Shown here piece by piece: positions 60,831-64,000 of a stretch of 64,000 nt of DNA. Under the pieces are notes generated by a model. It saw only the letters and a program-made list of their open reading frames with translations, was not told the origin of the DNA and ran no database searches. Positions within the stretch are counted from its first letter, which is position 1. Each line of letters opens with the position of its first letter. The position numbers were made by a program, and so were the translations under genes. The DNA comes from CAVTWS01 sp963738445 (GTDB taxonomy: Bacteria > Actinomycetota > Acidimicrobiia > Acidimicrobiales > SHLQ01), in the NCBI GenBank assembly GCA_963738445.1, contig CAVTWS010000012.1, positions 124,001 to 188,000 of the forward strand, written 5' to 3'.

Positions 60831-60860
60831 GACACTCCTTATCAAGGCTCACGGCTGTGT

Positions 60861-60874
60861 ACCGACCGGTTAGT
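60861..60874. promoter_or_regulatory. imperfect TetR-type palindrome in the BVMO/Rieske divergent promoter
   Basis: ACCGACCGGTTAGT is self-complementary at 10 of 14 positions around a perfect ACCGGT centre, the shape of many actinobacterial TetR operators. It lies 31 bases from the BVMO ATG and 41 from the Rieske ATG, so one protein could control both. No TetR gene is adjacent. Confidence 0.5.
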
Positions 60875-60914
60875 CTACGTTCAGAACAAGGTGGTGCTGG
60901 AAGGAAGGGCCCAG

Positions 60915-62279
60915 ATGGCGATCGTGGAACAGGCGTGGTCGGCGCTCCCGGTGCCCTACGCGATGGAGTCCCCGGACCGGGCCCGCAAGGAGCGCTACTA
61001 CCACCCCGACTTCTACGAGCTGGAAGCCGAGATGCTGTGGTCCCGGGTCTGGCAGATGGCGTGCCGGCTGGAAGAGATCCCCGAGTCCCGGGACTTCGTC
61101 GAGTACGAGATCCTCGATCAGTCGATCATCGTCGTGCGTACCGACGACCACCAGGTCGTCGCCTACCAGAACGCCTGCCGCCATCGAGGTGTGAAGGTCG
61201 TCGAGGGCCGCGGCACCTGCGAGAAGGGCTTCGTGTGCCCGTTCCACGGGTGGTGTTACGGGCCGGACGGCAAGAACACCTACGTGCCGATGAGGAAGTC
61301 CTTCGCCCCGCACAACCTCGAACAGGACGAGCTCAGCTTGACCCCGGTGCGGTGCGAGGTGTGGGGCGGGTGCGCGTGGATCAACCTCGACAACAATGCG
61401 CCGCCGCTCCGCGAGTGCCTCGAACCGGTGGCGTCCGTTCTCGATGCGTGGAAGATCGAATCGATGCGGGCCGAGTGGTGGTATGCGTGCCGCCTACCCG
61501 TCAACTGGAAGTTGGCCGAGCAGGCGTTCGTCGAGCAGTACCACGTCGTCGAAGCCCATCCGCAGCTGGTGATCCCCGGGCGGTACCCGCCGCGTGATCC
61601 GGCGACGTTCGACCCCGAGACCTTCATCGACTCCGAGATCCACTACCTGCGGGTCATGAGCGAGGGCATGGACGGCATGGTGCACGCCAGCGACGTCCGC
61701 GTCGCCGAGAGCCTCCGCGACATCGAGCTCCCCGCCGACCCCGCCCTGGCCATCGCGACCTGGAACCGCGAGTTCAACGAGGCGGTCGTTCGTTGGCATC
61801 GGGGCGCCGGCCACACCATCCCTGATCTCAACGAGCTCGAAGCGCAGGGGTTGAACCAGCCCATGGGGTATTGCTTCCCTCACTTCTTCGTCCTGCCGAT
61901 GTACAGCAGCGCCTCGTCCTACCGATTCCGTCCGCTCGGACCGGAGGAGACGTTGATGGAGATCTGGTCGCTCACCCGCTACGCCGAGGGTGAGGAACCC
62001 GCTCCACCGCCGCCCCCCGAGATCTGGGAGTGCGACGATCCGCGCTGGCCGCCGATCCCCGCCCAGGACTTCTCCAACCTGCCGCGCCAGCAACGCGGGC
62101 TGCACGCCCGGGGTTTCGAGTTCATGCGCCTGTCCGAGCGCGCCGAGGGACACATCTGCAACTTCGAGCGCACGCTCGACGGCTTCCTCGCCGGGCTTCC
62201 CTACGAGAAGCTGCTGCCCGCGCTTCAACACGTCAACGTCAACCCGCTCGAGTACCCCGCCGTGGCGATCGAATTCTGA
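60915..62279 (+). CDS. Rieske [2Fe-2S] oxygenase, large subunit
   Basis: 454 residues. The Rieske cluster ligands are ACRHRGVKV and VCPFHGWCYG (C-x-H ... C-x2-H); the mononuclear-iron helix is EQAFVEQYHVVEAHPQ with the His pair. The enzyme dihydroxylates or monooxygenates aromatic rings, or removes alkyl groups, using a separate reductase that is not encoded here. The following SnoaL-like gene resembles a beta-subunit-type NTF2 fold, so the two may form an alpha-beta oxygenase. The Rieske remnant at 3 kb is a different, broken relative. Confidence 0.92.
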   Translation: MAIVEQAWSALPVPYAMESPDRARKERYYHPDFYELEAEMLWSRVWQMACRLEEIPESRDFVEYEILDQSIIVVRTDDHQVVAYQNACRHRGVKVVEGRGTCEKGFVCPFHGWCYGPDGKNTYVPMRKSFAPHNLEQDELSLTPVRCEVWGGCAWINLDNNAPPLRECLEPVASVLDAWKIESMRAEWWYACRLPVNWKLAEQAFVEQYHVVEAHPQLVIPGRYPPRDPATFDPETFIDSEIHYLRVMSEGMDGMVHASDVRVAESLRDIELPADPALAIATWNREFNEAVVRWHRGAGHTIPDLNELEAQGLNQPMGYCFPHFFVLPMYSSASSYRFRPLGPEETLMEIWSLTRYAEGEEPAPPPPPEIWECDDPRWPPIPAQDFSNLPRQQRGLHARGFEFMRLSERAEGHICNFERTLDGFLAGLPYEKLLPALQHVNVNPLEYPAVAIEF

Positions 62280-62289
62280 GAGGGTACGC

Positions 62290-62697
62290 ATGATCACCAG
62301 CACCCCACCCAGCTTCGCCGACGTCGCCGAGGGCGTCCGGGCCACGATCGCCGCCTACGCGTTGGCGCTCGACGACGGCCGCACGGAGGACCTCGTCGCG
62401 ACGTTCTGTGCCGACGGTTCGTGTGAGATCCCCGGACTCGGCACGCACGTCGGGCACGACGCCCTCCGGACCGCGTTCGCTCGCGTGACGCCACGGCAGC
62501 CGCAGCGTCACATCGTCAGCAACACCCTCGTGACCGGCTGGACCGACCAGGAGGCCAGCTCGATCAGCGATCTGATGTTCCTCCTCGAGGGGGAGACGGG
62601 CTGGGCCATCGCCCTCGTCGGCCGATACCACGACACCTTCCGCTACGAGGACGGTGTCTGGCGATTCGCCAGCCGCACCGCCACGTTCGTCTCGTAG
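62290..62697 (+). CDS. SnoaL-like / NTF2-fold protein, possible oxygenase small subunit
   Basis: 135 residues; GAGAGGG precedes the ATG. FADVAEGVRATIAAYALALD, LVATFCADGSCEIPGLG, QRHIVSNTLVTGWTDQEASS and VGRYHDTFRYEDGVWRFASR are NTF2-like. It starts ten bases after the Rieske large-subunit stop. Ring-hydroxylating oxygenase beta subunits share this fold, so a structural partner role is possible; a stand-alone isomerase or dehydratase is the alternative. Confidence 0.82.
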   Translation: MITSTPPSFADVAEGVRATIAAYALALDDGRTEDLVATFCADGSCEIPGLGTHVGHDALRTAFARVTPRQPQRHIVSNTLVTGWTDQEASSISDLMFLLEGETGWAIALVGRYHDTFRYEDGVWRFASRTATFVS

Positions 62698-62827
62698 CCG
62701 AGGCCGATGAACTCAGCGGCGTCGTGGCCGGCGTCCGGTCCGGGTGCGGACACGCCCGTTCTGCCACATTCTGTGCTGTGTTGTGCGCTATCAGTGAGTG
62801 TCACACCTCCTGCGTAGTGTTCGATGC

Positions 62828-63756
62828 ATGGGAGTGATGGCTGAAGCGGAGCGTGAGCTCGAAGCGACTGATCCGTCGTCGTGTGACGCGGCGGGGTTAC
62901 GGGAGTTGGTGCGGGCGGTGGTGCGCGTCGAGCGGGCCTTGGGTGGTCACCGGCACCGGATCGCTGCGGCGGCGATCGCGTTGGAAGCGAACGGGTCGGG
63001 GCCGGCGGTGCAGGAGACGTTGGCAGCCGGTGGGGCGATGTCGAAACGTGCCGCCAAGCACCACGCTGATCAGGCAGCGGCGTTGACGGCGTTTCCCGCG
63101 GTTTGCGACGCGGCGCAGTCGGGGGCGGCGCATCCGGAGAACGTCGCCGCGGTGGCCACCGCGGTGCGGGGCTTGAACGTGGATCAGAAGGCCCGGTTGG
63201 CAGCGGGCCGCGTCGGGGGTGTCGATCACGCCGGGCCGTGACGGCATGTGGGGCATCCGTGGCGACATCGACCCCGAACGCGGCCGCGCCATGTCCACCC
63301 GCGTCGACACCGTGGCCCGGCAGTTCGCTGGTGACGATCAGGTGACGGCGAATCATCGGGCGGCGGCGTTGCATCACCTCGTCACCGGCACCACCGATCG
63401 GCTCCCCGTCCCGAGGTTGCCGATCGGCATCATCGTCGACCACCACACCGTGACCGACGGTCCCCATGCCGCGACGGTGGCCGAGACGTGGGACGGTCAC
63501 CCCGTCGACGTCGGCGATCTGGGCCGGTTGATGTGTGACGCCGACCAGCATCCATCACCTGGTCCCGGTGGAGGCGGGTGGTGAGACCTGGCTCGACAAC
63601 CTCGTACCCGTCAGCTTCGAATGGCACCACAAGATCCACCACGGCGGCTGGACCCTCACCATGAACCCGGACCGCACCCTGACCCTGCACCGCCCCGACG
63701 GCACCCTCGACCGCACCATCGCGCCACCCACCCCCATCACCCGCCACGGCCCCTGA
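62828..63756 (+). pseudogene. DUF222/HNH-endonuclease protein with internal deletions and frameshifts
   Basis: N-terminal DUF222 piece (LRELVRAVVRVERALGGHRH to RGLNVDQKARLA) from ATG 62828. The frame then changes near 63200 to ITPGRDGMWGIRGDIDPERG and PRLPIGIIVDHHTVTDGPHA up to LGRLMCDAD, then near 63540 to IHHLVPVEAGGETWLDNLVP, FEWHHKIHHGGWTLTMNPDR (HNH) and the stop at 63756. In intact relatives the DUF222 core between the first two pieces and the segment preceding the HNH His are much longer, so two internal deletions are likely. These families are abundant, often decayed repeats in actinobacteria. Confidence 0.75.
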
Positions 63757-63928
63757 ACCCGGCGATAGAAGGGCGGGCGGAGACGAAACGGTGTCGCGGC
63801 GGGCGGGACCAGAGACACGAAAGCGGGGCCGGACTCATCGGCCTTCGCAATTCCTGCTCTCCGGTCGCGGCGCCACGCGAACCGTGCTCGCGTCCCCACC
63901 TGCCGACCGGGCGACTCCTTTGGCTCGT

Positions 63929-64000
63929 TCAGCCGATGCGGCCGGACCAGTTCTGGGCGTCGCGGAGGACCTCGCGGAACGGCTTGCGGGAGTCGAACGA
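63929..64000 (-). CDS. C-terminal end of an unidentified protein
   Basis: Only the last 23 residues are inside the window (SFDSRKPFREVLRDAQNWSG then RIG and a TGA at 63929-63931). Codon use is typical of the neighbours, so it is probably a real gene, but too little is present to name a family. The 63757-63928 gap before it contains nothing I can identify. Confidence 0.45.
   Translation of the reverse strand, partial: SFDSRKPFREVLRDAQNWSGRIG

Noticed and set aside
62643..63551. 302-codon minus-strand frame opposite the HNH remnant
   Set aside because: Composition (Pro/Arg/Ala runs) and lack of any motif mark it as the antisense of the DUF222/HNH gene.
1..64000. tRNA, rRNA, riboswitch, prophage or replication origin
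   Set aside because: No tRNA-like cloverleaf ends, rRNA blocks, phage structural genes or DnaA-box clusters were noticed when reading both strands by eye; short RNAs could be missed without a covariance search.

Overview
The window is high-G+C, densely packed, bidirectional bacterial DNA. Many GTG starts, ATGA/GTGA four-base overlaps, TetR regulators and DUF222/HNH remnants point to an actinobacterium. The mix of cytochromes P450, Baeyer-Villiger-type flavin monooxygenases, short-chain dehydrogenases (SDRs), a thiolase/DUF35 pair, Rieske oxygenases and CoA enzymes resembles the lipid/terpenoid/steroid-degrading repertoire of Acidimicrobiia or mycobacteria-like lineages. That taxonomic placement is inference; there is no rRNA or other marker gene here.

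Layout. 0-5.5 kb: DUF1059/DUF1801 pair, EthD protein, YcaQ-like glycosylase, a decayed TetR plus Rieske-oxygenase remnant, and a P450. 5.7-11.7 kb: a TetR-SDR-MocA operon diverging from a CmcJ/NvfI-like oxygenase, sulfotransferase and DUF1214 operon. 12.4-17.2 kb: SDR, DUF35/thiolase pair, then an MFS-PPi-type phosphofructokinase operon behind a LacI-type palindrome. 17.3-18 kb: a Phd/PIN toxin-antitoxin pair. 18-24.3 kb: acyl-CoA-dehydrogenase-like flavoprotein, flavin monooxygenase, DapB-like reductase, thioesterase, SnoaL-like protein, SDR. 24.4-34.4 kb: two tandem D-aminoacylase-type amidohydrolases and a P450, facing an amidohydrolase, two-domain SDR and flavin monooxygenase operon. 34.6-48.2 kb: carboxyltransferase, GAF-EAL protein, CoA transferase, enoyl-CoA hydratase, four SDR/amidohydrolase genes, and an acyl-CoA ligase, molybdopterin oxidoreductase and SDR operon. 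48.3-53.9 kb: a disrupted island with a many-times frameshifted P450, a secreted lipoprotein, a matrixin-like metalloprotease, and an IS630-type element that carries an inserted IS256-type element. 54-62.7 kb: intact catabolic cluster (zinc dehydrogenase, DUF427-TesB fusion, nitroreductase, SDR, cyclase, flavin monooxygenase, Rieske oxygenase, SnoaL). 62.8-64 kb: a deleted DUF222/HNH gene and the end of an unidentified gene.

How the genes fit together. Most intact genes look like sets for oxidising and then beta-oxidising a large hydrophobic or cyclic substrate: P450, Rieske and Baeyer-Villiger oxygenation, SDR oxidation, hydrolysis of lactones or amides, CoA activation or transfer, dehydrogenation, hydration and thiolysis. 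The substrate cannot be read from sequence.

Two cross-cutting observations matter. First, frameshifts are strongly clustered (about 0-4, 7.7-10, 19.6-20.1 and 48.5-53.9 kb) while tens of kilobases elsewhere are clean. The broken genes keep family motifs in every segment, so consensus indel errors are at least as likely as true decay. Second, hairpin-forming G-run repeats lie in three divergent intergenic regions (about 4.1, 12.2 and 39.7 kb), as if one short repeat family is dispersed in promoters.
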